Shown here in pieces: positions 1 through 13,000 of a stretch of DNA of 64,000 bases; the stretch's first letter is position 1, and each line of letters starts with the position of its first letter. This DNA comes from Carallia brachiata (taxonomy: Eukaryota; Streptophyta; Magnoliopsida; Malpighiales; Rhizophoraceae). The notes beneath the pieces were generated by a model. It had not been told where the DNA came from, made no database searches, and worked only from the letters and a program-made list of their open reading frames with translations. Location of the stretch: positions 248,001-312,000 of the forward strand of contig JADCRB010000101.1 in the NCBI GenBank assembly GCA_021464245.1, read 5' to 3'. The position numbers and the translations under genes are program-made.

Positions 1-156
1 TTCTTTTTTGAGTCCAATTAAAAGGCTTATTGGTCTGTACATATAAGAAAGACATCAAGGATTCTAGATACATCAAATGCTGACTTTACAAGAATGGCAC
101 GGGTATTTTTACAGCATTTTAAGGACGAAGTGTAATCGCCACAATAACAGTGAATG
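1..156. other. Downstream flank / 3' UTR of the PLP-homeostasis gene
   Basis: This sequence lies past the TAG stop at 157-159 of the minus-strand gene. It is probably 3' untranslated sequence and nothing coding was seen. Confidence 0.5.
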
Positions 157-3100
157 CTAAGTAGGTTGTTGCTTCTTTGCATAGTCCCTTGGTCCAAATA
201 TGGTCGAACCTATTCTCACATTTGTACTGCCCATTTCAATCTGCAAGAATCAGAAAGTAGGATCAGTGCACTGCTAAGCTCTTTATTGATGCTACAACCT
301 TAATGTCCGGTACACAGCATTTTGTCTGAGAAAGACCAATAAACAACGATCTCATTTTATATCGCACTTGAAACCGAAAAAAAGAAGAAGAAAAAACCGA
401 ATAACATGGTAGCATACAAACTTAAAATTGAGAGGGGACTGTAAGGCAAATTGCAGAAGCTACGTCCATTTAGTTTAGGATTATGAGAAATGATATCCTT
501 AAAGACACCCTAGAATTCTCTCAAGCAGTTCGAAATTGTCCCCCAGCAGATCAAGATCACTGCTCTAAACACGTTCTAAGCATCTCTAAATTTCTTTCAA
601 GTAGCTCCAAATTGTCCTCAGAGAAAAATACAAAAACAAACTTTGGGTTCAGCTCACGGACAGATTTGATAGCAGAAAATATTTGTCAGTGGAAGTAAAC
701 ATGCACACCCACTCCAAAATGGAAAAATAAATAAATAAATAAATATAAAAATAAAAAATAAAAAACCCAGAAAAAAGTATCCCTTACCGCTTCCTCAAAG
801 TCACCAGACATGCCCATTGATAGCTCGCAGCGATCCTCTGATAATCCAAGTGCCTTGCAAACATTGACTCTGCAGTTTAATAGTGTCTGCTCCAACAAGC
901 AAATGAAGTAAGCAAACAAGTGTTATTTATACCGATACAGACAAATGCAAAAGGAAATCGTACAGATGGTTTTCCCACATCCATGGAGATAAAAAGTACT
1001 CAATTTTAACACAAAAACGCAATCAACTCATTAAGAAAATCTAACAAATAACAGTTTGGATGGTCATATCCTTCAAGACAGCATAAGAAAAAATGAAGTG
1101 CAAATCAAACATGTGGAAACATCATATGCAGTAGAGAATGCATAATTTTGTGAATATTATGAAAACAAAATTGATGAGTCGTTGTTAGCTAAAGTACTAT
1201 GTGCTCAAATTAAAGAGAAGTGAAAGAATTACCCTGAAATTCTCTGGAGTGGATGTATAGTCTGGCATCCCTATTGTCATTAAGCCAGAAAATTCCAGAT
1301 TTGGGCAGTGCAGCTTAACATGTTCTGCAAGCCCCACACAAACTGAAGGACTGATTCCCGATTTTGCTGAAACATGTCACAATATTTAATCAACAGTTAA
1401 TCAGCAAGTCAAGTAATGTTCTTTTCTCAGGTAGGATGACCGGTCTCTTATTTTCTGTTTTTATTTTTTGGAAGGGGGCTCTACGGGTTTCTTATGATGC
1501 CATAAATTGATGACTCAATTTACTTTGAATGGTAAATGCCACATTTATGCACGCAAAAAATGCAAGAAGTACCCACATGCTTCTCCACTGGTATTGACTT
1601 GAACCATGACCTTCAAAGGGTTCCTTCCAAGGCTTGAAACAACTCGATTAAGAACATTTGCCATCTGTGGACCACCAAAATAAGGATATGAGCAGACAAG
1701 TTCATCACCTCTACTATTTGAAACTTAAGGAGGCCAAAAGAGAACTTAGTATGAGTATACAAGCAAAGCTGATAATATATCAAAAGAACAGCCAGAACAC
1801 ATAGCCAACCCTCCTTGTGGCCTACAACTTGATTCACATGGCTGACAATTGACAACCATAAGGCTGGAAGTTCAATGCTGATGAGGATCGATCACAGGAT
1901 ATAACATTCAGAACGCCATCATTCCCATTACAATACACTGTGGGACTGAAAACTATTAATTTTGACAAGCACGTCACCAACAATTGAGAAACATCCAGAC
2001 CAGCACATATGGTAACTTATCATCTAAGTTTCCTTCATATTGAGAAAGGAAAGGACGAAGCTCTTAAAAATCCTAAGTTCCTAACAGAAATGGGATTAAT
2101 TTGTTACCTTCTCACTATCAACTCCCTCAACCATGGCCAGATTAGTAACTCCAGCTGCACACAAAGACAATCCTTTATACTCAACAAAGAAGAATCATTT
2201 CGCTGAAAAGGATAAGAGTCACAGAACAAAAGCTGGCAATAGATATCATGAGAAAACTCAATCACACAAACTTAAACACCCTTCAATCCCCATTTGCAAA
2301 AGAATTTGTCAAATTGCAGCGTGCCAATTAAAATACAAGACCCCATCAAGACACGAATTAAAAGCAAATTCAATTTGAGCATCTATTCAAGTTCACTTCT
2401 TTGACAAAAATCTTAGGACCCATCTAGACGGGATAGTTGGCAGTTGAGACTTTCAATTGAGGTATGATGATCTAGTTCTCCCCCTCATCACCCTTTTCCC
2501 CACTCATTGGCGGATCCATTCACACTTGAGAGTGGGCAATTGCCCACCCTGAAAAAAAAATTTAGGTCTATTTAGGTATAATTTACCTTTGTTTCAACTC
2601 ATTGCCCCTTGAAATTAGAGTTTTGCCCATTCCTAAATTTTATATTCACTGTCTTTTGCTATTTTTTTTGTATATATGTATATAAATTTTGCCCCGAACA
2701 AAAATTTCTGAATCCGCCACTGTCCCCACCGGTAGACCATCTCCACTAAAACCAAAAAAATAAAACAGAAACTAAACCATACCCAGAAGAGTTTTCACTT
2801 TGTTGCCTTGCAAATGCCCAATGAAATGCCACTCTATATCTTCTGGCAGCTGCACGCGAGCACACACACACACAAAATTCAGCAGTAATTCACATACAAA
2901 ATTTACATGAAATGAATCTATATGTGTATGTATATATATATATATATATATACCTGCGGGGCTTTATCGACGATTTCTTGAACGTAGTTCTCGCCGAAGC
3001 AGCGGTGGCCGGCGTCGTACACTTGACGAATGAGCGAAACTGGCTTGGTCTTGGACACGGCGACGATGCGAACCAGCTGCGGCTGAGTTCCCGCCCGTTC

Positions 3101-3178
3101 CGCAGCTCGCCGGACTCGGAGCAGAACCGACCGGAGCGCCGTCACGGCGACCCCACTCTCCACGGCCGGAGCAGCCAT
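157..3178 (-). CDS. Pyridoxal phosphate homeostasis protein (YggS/PLPBP/PROSC family)
   Basis: Seven coding exons: 3178-2954, 2849-2783, 2154-2108, 1664-1577, 1366-1233, 886-788, 240-157. All use GT-AG and keep frame, giving about 247 aa, close to the bacterial YggS length. Seen: AVSKTKP near residues 40-46, whose Lys is the expected PLP Schiff-base residue; FGENYVQE near 61-68; WHFIGHLQ in exon 2; [10 protein letters not shown] across exons 4-5; [12 protein letters not shown] in exon 6; and a C-terminus reading [10 protein letters not shown]. These are hallmarks of the fold-III alanine-racemase-like family, which binds PLP and buffers its free level without known catalysis. No targeting peptide is obvious, so it is probably cytosolic. 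Intron 1 begins directly in a TA microsatellite and intron 2 carries a hAT MITE. The family is certain; exon edges are inferred from phase. Confidence 0.92.
2505..2722. mobile_element. hAT-type MITE, 218 bp, in intron 2 of the PLP-homeostasis gene
   Basis: The left end reads CATTGGCGGATCCA and the reverse complement of the right end reads CAGTGGCGGATTCA, so the 14-bp terminal inverted repeats differ at only two positions. The flanks are tccccact (2497-2504) and tccccacc (2723-2730), an 8-bp target duplication with one mismatch. An 8-bp duplication and CA-TG termini fit the hAT superfamily. The interior has no coding capacity, so it is a non-autonomous element. Confidence 0.85.
2931..2953. repeat. 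(TA)n microsatellite abutting a 5' splice site
   Basis: A run of about 11 TA units whose end overlaps the GT of the donor of coding exon 1 of the minus-strand PLP-homeostasis gene. The intron therefore starts GTATATATA. Confidence 0.9.
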
Positions 3179-4215
3179 TTTTTGTTTCGAGGCTGATTTC
3201 GCTGGACGTGATTTTTTTAATAACGCATTGGTTTTTTCTAATTTCTTAATAAATTTTTTTCACCAAGAAAAAAAATGTGGTTTCAATTTATTTTAGGCCT
3301 CTGTGGCCATAATAACGTGTAAAATTAGCTGCATATATTTTAAATTTTTAATATAATTATATATTATATAATTATAATTAAAAATTTGACAACAGATTTC
3401 TGTTCACTATTATTATTTTTTATTTAATTATAAAAAAAATTTATTACAAATATATTAATTATTTGATATACAAACTAAATCATAAATAACTTCAAATTTG
3501 TATTTATTATGTTAATTAATTTGTGTGTTTGGTACATTTAAAATTGATGTATCTATATGAATTTAAATTCTACAATAATATAGTTTTTCTTTTTTATTGG
3601 AGGGTGAATATACTGTTATTCAACAACTTTTTAACAAAGATGTTATTTGAACAACATTGTTTCTTTTTGTCCCCTTCTTTGTTTTACTAAGGGGTTTTTT
3701 TTTCCTTTTTTTTTTTTTTTTTGACTTTGAGAGAAATTTACTAAATATGTTACGTATAGAAGAGAGTAACTAATTAGATGTTAATTCGAATTCTTTACCT
3801 CTTACTCGAACAAACTGTTCGATAATTAGTTTGACAACACAAACTAATTTTTCTGGTAAAATGGTTGATGGAGCATCTCGGTGGTAGAGTAAACTGTTGG
3901 CATCCCATGAAAAAACAAGAACAAAAAGAAGGAAAAGGGGAAAAGGAGATAAGAGTATGAAAATTTATTGGCAAGTTCATAGTAGAATCATGCTTTTGAC
4001 ACCTGACCTGCAGCACTTACCTTTGTTCCACGTGAATGAGTTGGCCAAGGACAGGCTTAATCAATGCTCAAAGGCAAATGTAACAAGCAAGGACCAAGCA
4101 TAAAGTAAAAATCAAGTAAATCCCAATCTGCTTCAAATGTACTTTGAATATTAAAAAGAAACAAAAAAAAAAGGGGGGGCAAGTTTTGACAGTGGATACA
4201 ATCTTGGACTTGTGG
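3179..4215. other. Intergenic, AT-rich
   Basis: Holds the upstream region of the PLP-homeostasis gene and the downstream region of the first cytochrome b561 gene. It contains A/T homopolymers and no convincing coding sequence. The short ORFs here lack codon bias or recognisable motifs. Confidence 0.6.
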
Positions 4216-5710
4216 TCAAGGGATTGGTTGGGGTGCTGAACTTGAAGATGGTTGAGCTGCAGAACTACTTCCCTCTTGGGTACTTTTCAAGCCGGACTTA
4301 GTAGTTTCTTGTTCTTCACCTTTGCTGAACTGGAATTTAGTCCAGCTGCAGATCTCAAAAGCTGTCACAACTATTGCAAAAGCTACAAGAATACCAATGT
4401 AAGCTCTTTTCCAAGTGATGTTATCTGGCTTCAGGATGGCAATGCCTTGGAATATGTTTATTGAGATCACAGCAAGCAGTGCATACCCCAGAAAATGATG
4501 GTACATGTTCCAGTGCTTTCTATAATCATCAGTCTCCTTTGGTCTGAGTCTCAAAGCCAACATCTGCAACATGAGTTTCTCAATTTTTATACGATTATTT
4601 AACTCGATCATTGACATAATACGCGGTTAGTCTTAAATTGTGATCTGCAACTTTTGGACAGTAATTAACATTGCCTGTGAAGCGTAATTTAAAACCTTTT
4701 GAATGAGATTGGCTTACTTGCAATGTTGAGAAAGTGAATATGAATATGGCATAAAGACGGTGTGTTCTAAAGCTGTAGTGTCTTGAAGCATGACCAAGCC
4801 ATAGGCCAATTGTCCAGCCGATAGTGCCAAGAATGTAGCCGATGATTTGGAAGGAGATATGAAGACGAAACCACCAATTCTGGAGTTCTAACGGATACCT
4901 GAAGTATCTTGCTGTGATGGCACCAATAGGCAAGAATGTTCCCCATCCTATAATGTTCACAATGCCATGAACCTGAGAAAGCCAGATTTAAGGAATTGAA
5001 CATGTCCAATAACTTCAAAGCAAAGTGAATTTCAATAGAATGTTCATTTAGCTTCTTACCATTCTCAAGTGATGCCTCTGCTGTCCGGAGTGTTGACCGT
5101 AACCAGTCTTCAAGTTTATGGTCTCTGCACTGTCAAAATTTTGGAGAGTTATGGGATGCATCCCAGGCTGCGTTCCTTCTGCAACATTCCCAATTTGCCA
5201 CACATGATTCAACCTGGCAATATTGTATCCGAAAGGAAGAACCACCGTGGCACTTATCGTGTAATAGTCTACGGTAGCATTATATTCCAGTGACATATTC
5301 CGGAATTCAACATCAGTTGCTGATGGCTTTAGCCCGCAGCCTCGCTTGACATCACTCGTGATATTGTATGTACCAATGTACAATGTATCATTTGGTTGCT
5401 TTATGCCTATGATTGCCCTTGTTCCAACCATCTGTGGCTCGTTCCGCGGATTCACTCCCCAAGCTAGCCACACAATATTGGTACGCTGCATGCCAAAGAT
5501 AATCTCAATTTGACTTTGGTTGCTTTCATTGATTTTCCAACCGAATTCGGCCCCTAAAGTGGCCAGCTGCTTGCAGGCTGAAATGTTCCTGCTTTCTTTT
5601 ATTAACTGGTAGAAAGACTCACTACAAATGTTGTTGTGACCGTTGTTGGTGTGCAGGGTTAAGGACAAGGCCAATGTGAAGATGATCATAGGCAAAGCGG
5701 GAAGAGACAT
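4216..5710 (-). CDS. Cytochrome b561 and DOMON domain protein, copy 1
   Basis: Three exons: 5710-5060, 4972-4718, 4563-4216, all in phase 0, about 417 aa. The order is signal peptide (residues ~1-25), AIR12-like DOMON domain (~45-200), then a multi-helix b561 core and a Ser/Pro-rich tail ending SSSSAPQPIP. Visible heme ligands are a Met in QMVGTRA and a His in LNHVWQIG for the DOMON domain, and His in VHGIVNI, RLHISFQ, THRLYAI and MYHHFLGY for the b561 core. Known plant members are ascorbate-reducible trans-membrane electron carriers, mostly at the plasma membrane; that role is inherited from the family. The Met at 5710 is preferred over an in-frame upstream Met at 5752 because it places the hydrophobic signal at the N-terminus, as in copy 2. 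A tandem paralog lies about 1.8 kb away on the same strand. Confidence 0.93.
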
Positions 5711-7548
5711 GTTTTTTGGTTCTCTAGTAGGTTGTTTTGCAAGCTTAATCAAGGTTTTCTGCTGTGTTTAAGGTTTGTTTTAAACTGCTTTTTGGCATCT
5801 TACAGTAACTTTCTGTTTGGGTTTAAGTATCTTTGCCTCAAAGAATCTTACAGTTGGAAAATAACAGAAAGGATATTTGATTGTGGAGATAGCTATGAGC
5901 CGCATCGAATCGGGTTTTTGGACATGGATCACTGTCATGCAAGCACTTTATTGGATGCAACCAATTCATATCTGTTGTGGGATAATCCTTCTACAAGTCC
6001 TAAACTTTTGGGAGATTTTTATAATTGAGTATTAAAACTTTTTGAGTTTATAAACGAGTCCTAAAACTTTAATTTTCATTTTATATGAGTCTGTTTTTTA
6101 ATAGGAATCGAGAAAATTGTTAGATACATTATTTGACATGAAGGAGACAATATAAAAAAAATATTAAAATATGTACTAAAAACATAAAAATATGTACATA
6201 TTTAACTATTTTTTCATTATATCTTTTACATATAAAATGCAAAAATCTTCCTTTATTTGTACGAGAAATGCTAAATATTTAATGAAATACACACGTGGAC
6301 ATACATTAGGGTATGTCTGGGTATTTTTTTATACTGTTTCCATCAATTCAAATTATTTATTTAACGATTCGACTAAATCCTGTAAAAAAAAACCCCTATA
6401 AAATGAATATGAAAAGATTTAGTATTAGTTTAGAAACTCAAAAAAATTCAAGACTTAATTGAGAAAATTCACAAAAGTTTACAACTTTTCAAAAGACTTG
6501 TCTTGATTTGTTATCCATTCACCGTGCCCCTCTTTTGCGCAGAGGGAAAAAAATGCTGAAGTTAGCTCATCGTCCCATGAAACTTCCACTTGCTACAATT
6601 TTATTTTAAACTGAAATCTTCAGAATGTAATACGGCTTTGCTTAATGATTTTCATGCATATATTGTGATAAATGACTGATCTAAATATGGAGGAGGAACA
6701 TTATGGTTTTCATAAAAGCAATAAACAGGGTGTGGACATTATATGTCCCCAAAAAAATTCCGAAAAGTTAACATGTTATATCAGGCTGAGCAGAAAAAGA
6801 TATATATTCCAACAAGAAAGCATAGCTGCATGAGTAGATTGGGCATAGCCCAAATGATTGGCAGACCACAAGGTTTCGAGATCCCCAGACCTGACTCTCA
6901 CAATTTACCTCCTCGACCGCTGTTGTAGGTGGACCAAAAAAAAAAAGGCATAAATGCATCAATGATAACAAGACCCCCAAGGACAAATGAAATGGTAGAA
7001 GTGATGTAGGACTAGTATTGAGAACAAGATGCTGAAATGGGAAACTGGAAGTTTTATTGGAAATTCTCTAGGAACAACACAAACAGTAGAAACAATAGAA
7101 AACACATTCAACACTGGAATTCACCACTAGAACAACAGTAAACAACAGTGAAATCCTCCACTGGTTAGTGAAATCCACCACCAATACTCAACTCTGAGTT
7201 TTAATCTTAATCTCAATACAAATTTAACATTGATAAGACAAGAATGGAAATATGGAAGATCTCCACCAAGCATTACAGATAAACTAAAAAAAAAAAAAAA
7301 GTCAAATAGATTGAAATTATAGAATTTGTTCGAAGATTTTCAAAGTCCAACTTTTGACGTCTTGTCTTCTTGTGCATTGCTGCCACACACAATTGTAAGT
7401 ACGTTCACATCAAGAATAAGAAGTGAAAGAAGCAATTCCCAGATGCTAAGAGAACCTTTGGCTGAAAATGGAAGAGTGAAGGTAAAATATAGAGGCAAGG
7501 AGACTGCTATAAACGTGAAAACAGAAGAGCCTGAGTTGCATATCTTAA
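5711..7548. other. Spacer between the two tandem cytochrome b561 genes
   Basis: AT-rich with no recognised gene. The ~80 bp just upstream of copy 1 (AAGGTTTGTTTTAAACTGC-like) resembles the sequence upstream of copy 2 near 9060-9120, consistent with promoter sequence duplicated along with the gene. A SINE-like segment may lie at 6830-6945. Confidence 0.55.
6830..6945 (+). mobile_element. Possible SINE
   Basis: A short segment with a box-A-like stretch (TAGCCCAAATGATTGG), a box-B-like stretch about 30 bp later (GGTTTCGAGATCC) and an A-run of about 11 near 6938-6948. No target-site duplication was established, so this is tentative. Confidence 0.3.
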
Positions 7549-8992
7549 TCAAGTAGTCTGTTGTGGGGCTGGACTCGAAGATGGTCCAACTACAGCACTC
7601 CCCTGCTGTTGAGTTATACCAGATAGAGTAGATTTCGAACGATTACTCACGAATTTGGTCCAAGTCCAAATTTCAAATGCTGTAACAATTATGAAAAAAG
7701 TTGCAAGGACTCCAATGTATGACCATTTCCAGGCCTGGTTATCCGGCTTGAAAATGGCAATTCCAAGGAATATGTTTATGGCGATCACGGCAAGCAGTGC
7801 ATAGCCAAGGAAATGATGGTACATGTTCCAGTACTTTCTATACTCATCAGTGTCTTTTGGCCTTAAGCGTAATGCAAGCATCTGTGATCATCAATTTGAC
7901 ATAGTCTTATAAAAGGAGAAAGTGCAGTAATCCTGAATGCTGAGCACGCATAAAGTGAGAGGTACTTACTTGCAATGTCGCGAATGCAAATATGCAATCG
8001 GCGTAAAGCCGGTGGGTATTAAAGGTATAGTATCTTGAAGAATGTCCAAGCCATAAGCCAATTATCCAGCCAGCAGTGCCAAGAGTGTAACCAACGATTT
8101 GACAGTATTTATGAAGGTCATACCATCTAGTTTTGAGTTCTATTGGATATCTGAAGTACCTCGCGAAGATCACGCCAATAGGCAATAAGGTTCCCCACCC
8201 CACGATGTTAACTATGCCATGTACCTGGTTAGGTGAATAGATAAAAGAGAAAGGGATGTAATTTTAGCTCAAGACCATTTTCATAGAAAATGCAGATGCT
8301 ATGTTATATATTAATGCAGGGCAGGCGATTGCTAAGCATCTTACCTTTCTCAAGCGATCGTGATGGGGGGTGACACGCCAAGATTCCCCGGTCTCCAAGT
8401 TTATCGTCTCTGCACTATCAACATTTTGAAGATATGCAGGATGCATCATAGGCTCCGTTCCTTCTACTCTGTATCCAACTTGCCACACATGACTCAACGT
8501 TGAAATATCATATACTGATGGAAGAACTACTGTCGCTTTTATCGTGTAGTAGTCTGTTGAAGCTGAATAGTCTATTGACATATTTCGAAAATCGACATCG
8601 ATGACGGAAGGTTGAAGCCTGCAGCCAAGCTTTGTGTCCCTTGTGATATTGTATGTGCCAACATACAATGATCCGTTTAGTTGCACAATGCCTATCATTG
8701 CCCTGGTTCCAACCATCTGTGGCCTTTTGCCTGGATTCACGCCCCAGGCAAGCCACCCCATATCTGCATAAATCCTGGTGCCAAAAACAATGTCAATTTG
8801 CCTCTTATTCTGGTCACTGATTTTCCAGCCAAATTCAGCTTCCAGAGTGCTCAATGTTTGGCAGAACGTGCTATTATTTTTCTCAGCAATCATCTTATAG
8901 AAGGCCAAACTACAAGGATAACCTTGGGAAGCTGTGGAATGGATAAAACATACGGCCAATATAAAAATCACAAACACAGAAGTGGATGACAT
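7549..8992 (-). CDS. Cytochrome b561 and DOMON domain protein, copy 2
   Basis: Three exons: 8992-8345, 7970-7881... the b561 exons are 8224-7970 and 7881-7549. All introns are phase 0 and total length is about 411 aa. Intron positions match copy 1, and the middle exon is exactly 255 bp in both, so this is a recent or constrained tandem duplicate. Seen: an N-terminal hydrophobic signal starting MSSTSVFVIFILAV; DOMON ligands in QMVGTRA and LSHVWQVG; and core His in VHGIVNIV, DLHKYCQ, THRLYAD and MYHHFLGY. The C-terminal tail differs from copy 1 and is Gln/Ser-rich (ending PSSSPAPQQTT). The family role is ascorbate-linked trans-membrane electron transfer. The leader just before ATG is an A-run of about 14-15 bases. 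Confidence 0.93.
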
Positions 8993-9040
8993 TTTTTTTT
9001 TTTTTTGCTAGCCTTGTCCATCTATGTCCTTAGTGTGCCT

Positions 9041-9047
9041 TTATATA
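9041..9047 (-). promoter_or_regulatory. TATA box of cytochrome b561 copy 2
   Basis: The minus strand reads TATATAAAGG about 50 bp upstream of the ATG at 8992. That spacing suits a short A-rich leader. Confidence 0.6.
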
Positions 9048-9900
9048 TGCTAACTGTTGTTAAGGTTTGTCTCAAATATTGCTTAAGGCGTAAAGCAACT
9101 TAGATCATTTGCTTGGGTTAAAGAAGTTAAAACCTTTAAATAAATGATCAGCTTTATTCTGCATATAGTAAGAAGTAATGAATGATTCTTATTCTCTTCA
9201 AACTATTGTGTCCCAGATCTTGAGAATGACTTTTATCATTAAATGTTCTCCAATAAGAGAGGAACTAGGATAGCTGTGTGAAATTGTTCTGAGAAAAAGG
9301 TGATTATTCCCAAACGTTAAACATTATTTTCACACTTTCACATATGATCATTGCGTAGGATTCGAAAATACTAAAATTGGGTTTCTTGGTCTCCGATAAA
9401 ATCAATGACAGTCGCTTATTATCTGCTGGGACATATATGGGAAATTCATTTATGGATAGAAACCAATGCAAGCTACAACAGTGAAGACCATACCATCAAG
9501 TCTAGGTCTGAAAGAAATTTCCTGTCGTTAAAAATATTTAGGGGATACATTTATAGATAGATACAATATAGAAATGCAGCAAGTATACATGTAATAATCA
9601 TTTGAGTCACATTATGTAGATGCAGAAAAATCAGACGTAGAACTAATACTTAGCAATCGACCGATTGATTTGTACAACCAACCGATTAATATTTGTAACA
9701 AAAAATTGATAAAAAATATATTTATTTTTATTATAAATATTAATCTGACTGATTATATAAAATAATTAATCATTATTATGCGTCTGTTATATGTGTACAT
9801 TTTTTCGCCTCTATCTAAATTTTTTTCAATCATTAGAGGAAGAAAATATTTACATGTCAATATTGGTTCATGACATAGATGGTTCATCTAGCTTACTCAA

Positions 9901-10002
9901 TACCCAACAACTGCCCTCTTTCTCATCATCATCTTTGTGTTTCATGCTATGCTTACCCAACAGCTGCCCTCTCTCTCATCAGCATCTCGTGTTTCATGCT
10001 AC
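9901..10002. repeat. Two-copy ~53-bp imperfect tandem repeat
   Basis: The units begin at 9901 and 9954 with tacccaaca-g/a-ctgccctct and both end gtttcatgcta. A third partial start (tacccaacaa) occurs near 10020. The sequence is non-coding. Confidence 0.75.
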
Positions 10003-13000
10003 GCTTTAATTATTTGGCTTACCCAACAATCCTTGTAATCTTCGTTTTGGTATTGGTAACAACCTTAAGATAAAAGAAACTAGTGGATTAATCAGCTGGA
10101 GGGACATGTTGTAGGAAGTCATTTACCTTAGAGTAATGATATATATTACGCCTCAATCTTTAAAGTTTTACATAAAAATTAATTTTATACAAGAAATTCT
10201 ACAAATTGACTCAAGAATAAATTTTGTGTAAATTTTTAGTTATTCACATATATTAGTTGTGAAAAGTTGAGAGATTTGAATTTTGATAAATATTTTTACT
10301 CTTTACACTATTTCCCAAATATTAAAAAAGAAAAAAAAAAAATATATATATATATATATATATTATATAGAGTATATTTTAAAGAAATGCATTAAGTGTT
10401 TTTAATAATGCAGTTCATTTTTTTGTTTCGGATGATTGCGAATATTTTGATCTTTTCAAAAAGTATAATACATTTTTCTTTTCTAAATACAGTAATTTTA
10501 ATATATTTTTTTTAAAAAAGGAGTGCCGTGGTGTACCGTACACCCCACCATTTTGGAAGGAAGAATTCTAAAGATTCTTGCCTCCCTCTTTTCGGCATTC
10601 CCTTAACTTTGGGGCTGTCACGAAACTGTCGTGGACCTCGGGGTGGGTACTGACGAGACAGCATACAATGATAATTCATAATCACAAATGAGTTCTAAAA
10701 GTATTAAAAAATTTTTGAATATAATTTTATTAAGGAAAAAAGTTTTTAACTGTCTTTTAATTAATTAATTATTTTGTAACGTAAAAAAAAATTTATAAGA
10801 AAACTATATAACGTGTTAATAAAATTATACGATTTATATAATTAGTTATTGAAAAAAATTAATTTTTATTGACTGATTACACGTCGTATAATTTCTTTAT
10901 AATTTTTCTGTCATTTCGTATATTTTTCTGATAAGTCGTATATTAACAATCCGAAATAATTACTTAACAGACAGCCATGTAGTGACTCTTTTTATTAATA
11001 TTTACTTCATCATTTCAATTTTGTACTTTTATATTTTATTCTATTCGAGTCTATCTTTTATACGCTAATTTATATTTTTTAGAACGTATTACATTAATCA
11101 ATCGCATATGTTTTTAACGGATTGACTTGATTTTGTGCAAAAAAAAAAAAAAAGGATCATATGAAATAAAAGATAAACTTATAAGAATCAAATAAAAAAC
11201 AAAAAATAAATTAGACTACAGTAGCAAAATTTTTGTTATGTGACAAAAATGAAAAGCAGGAATAGCACCCAATTTGTCATGCCAAGGAGTATTACATTAG
11301 TATTTAAGAGAGATACGAATAATTTAGATGATTATGTCATAACTTATATCGGATTAAGCATAAGTTTCCATCAATTACCTCAACAAACATTCAAACTTAT
11401 AACGTTTGGCCTAACAATATTTGATGCCTTCACCACTATACCACAAGTATTCAGTGGCATAGGAAAAAAATTCACAAAAATCTAGAAGTGATTTTGGATC
11501 TCTCTCTCTCTTTTTTAATCTGAATTTTAGATCTCCATTTGTTGGGCCTATTGTCATCCAAGTTGAGAGATTATCAAACTAGCGGTGAGGTATGATTGAG
11601 AACCCATTGTCATATGGGTTTGGTAATTTTAACTGGCAATTCTATGGGCTTATTAGTTATCCTGTGATGTGGGTTCAGCTAATAGGCGTGCACCCATCGA
11701 ACCCCGGGCTGGTCATTGCATGTAATTGCCTTCTCTTGGGCTGGACCACAAATCATGTATAGATGTCTGTAATGGCGTTAAGCACTGGGCCCTGATCAGA
11801 GTTTAAGAGTGCTTCGAACGCAAAAGAAATCATGAAAAAAAAGTTGAGTATTTGTTCAATTGATTGACGAAATTATCTCTCAATTAGTAGGTGAGGAGTT
11901 TAAATCGTATTAAATTTAATTTTTTTCTCCCCAAATACCTAATAGAACTTTTTATAGACAAAAAAAAAAAAAAACCATGAAAAAGTAAACCAAAAAATGT
12001 AAACCCAACAAAAAAAAAAATCATGAAAAAAAAGGTTGTCGCCGGTCGAAGTTGATAGAATTTAGAATTTTATTTTAAAGTTTTTAAATTGTAATTATAG
12101 GGTCATGAGCTTGTAGCTCGAAATCTTTTAATTTCTTATTTTACTCTATGTATTTCTTTATCCGTAGAGCACATTGAATGTACATAAATAATTATAACAG
12201 AATTTCTTTTATTCATATTAACTGCTACTTTAGGATGAATGTTTTCATGCGGTGCTAATGATTTAATAACTATGTTTTTATGGTGGTGTCGTCAATATGC
12301 CAATCAAAAAAAAAGTTAAAAGTTGGAATTTTTAATCTTTTTAATTGTCCTCTGCTTCAATCAGTTAGTTTAAGTTTAAAAAATCTTATATAAAAAAGTA
12401 ATTACAATAAGGCAGATTGTGAGATTTATCTTCATTACATGACTCATGATCAAATATATCTCTTAATGAACAAAAAAAAAAGACTTTTATAATAATTATT
12501 TAAAGCATTTTCGTTCAGTTTAATTCTTGTGTTAATTCAGATTGGTTTAATTAAAAACATTGATGAACCGATCTACAATCATCCCTGAAAGTATATAAAA
12601 TGCCCCCCTAAGGACCCAAAAAAAAAAAAAAAGCATTTTCGGTTAAAAGCTGATAAATGGTTTGATCTTAATCTAAAATTTCCAATTCCAAGTAATTTGC
12701 TTGCAATCGCAAAAATTTGCTTGAAATCGAAAGTATACGTTGGTTATGGGATTTAGTTTGTTTAACCTTTGAGAGAAAATCTTAACTTTCTCTCTAATAT
12801 ATGGTAATTTCTCATAAATTTATAAATTAAAAATATTAAAATATCTTATAATTATTAAAATTTATTATAATCAAGATAAGATTGGAATTTTTTTAATTAA
12901 TTAATATAAATTTAATTATAATCAAATAAGAAGTCTAATGATTTATGTATTCTTATTTTGACTCTAATTAAAAAACTGTAATTATAAAACTTTATAATAA

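Noticed and set aside
5732..6028. 98-codon plus-strand ORF next to b561 copy 1
   Set aside because: It lies antisense in the promoter of copy 1 and has no recognisable domain.
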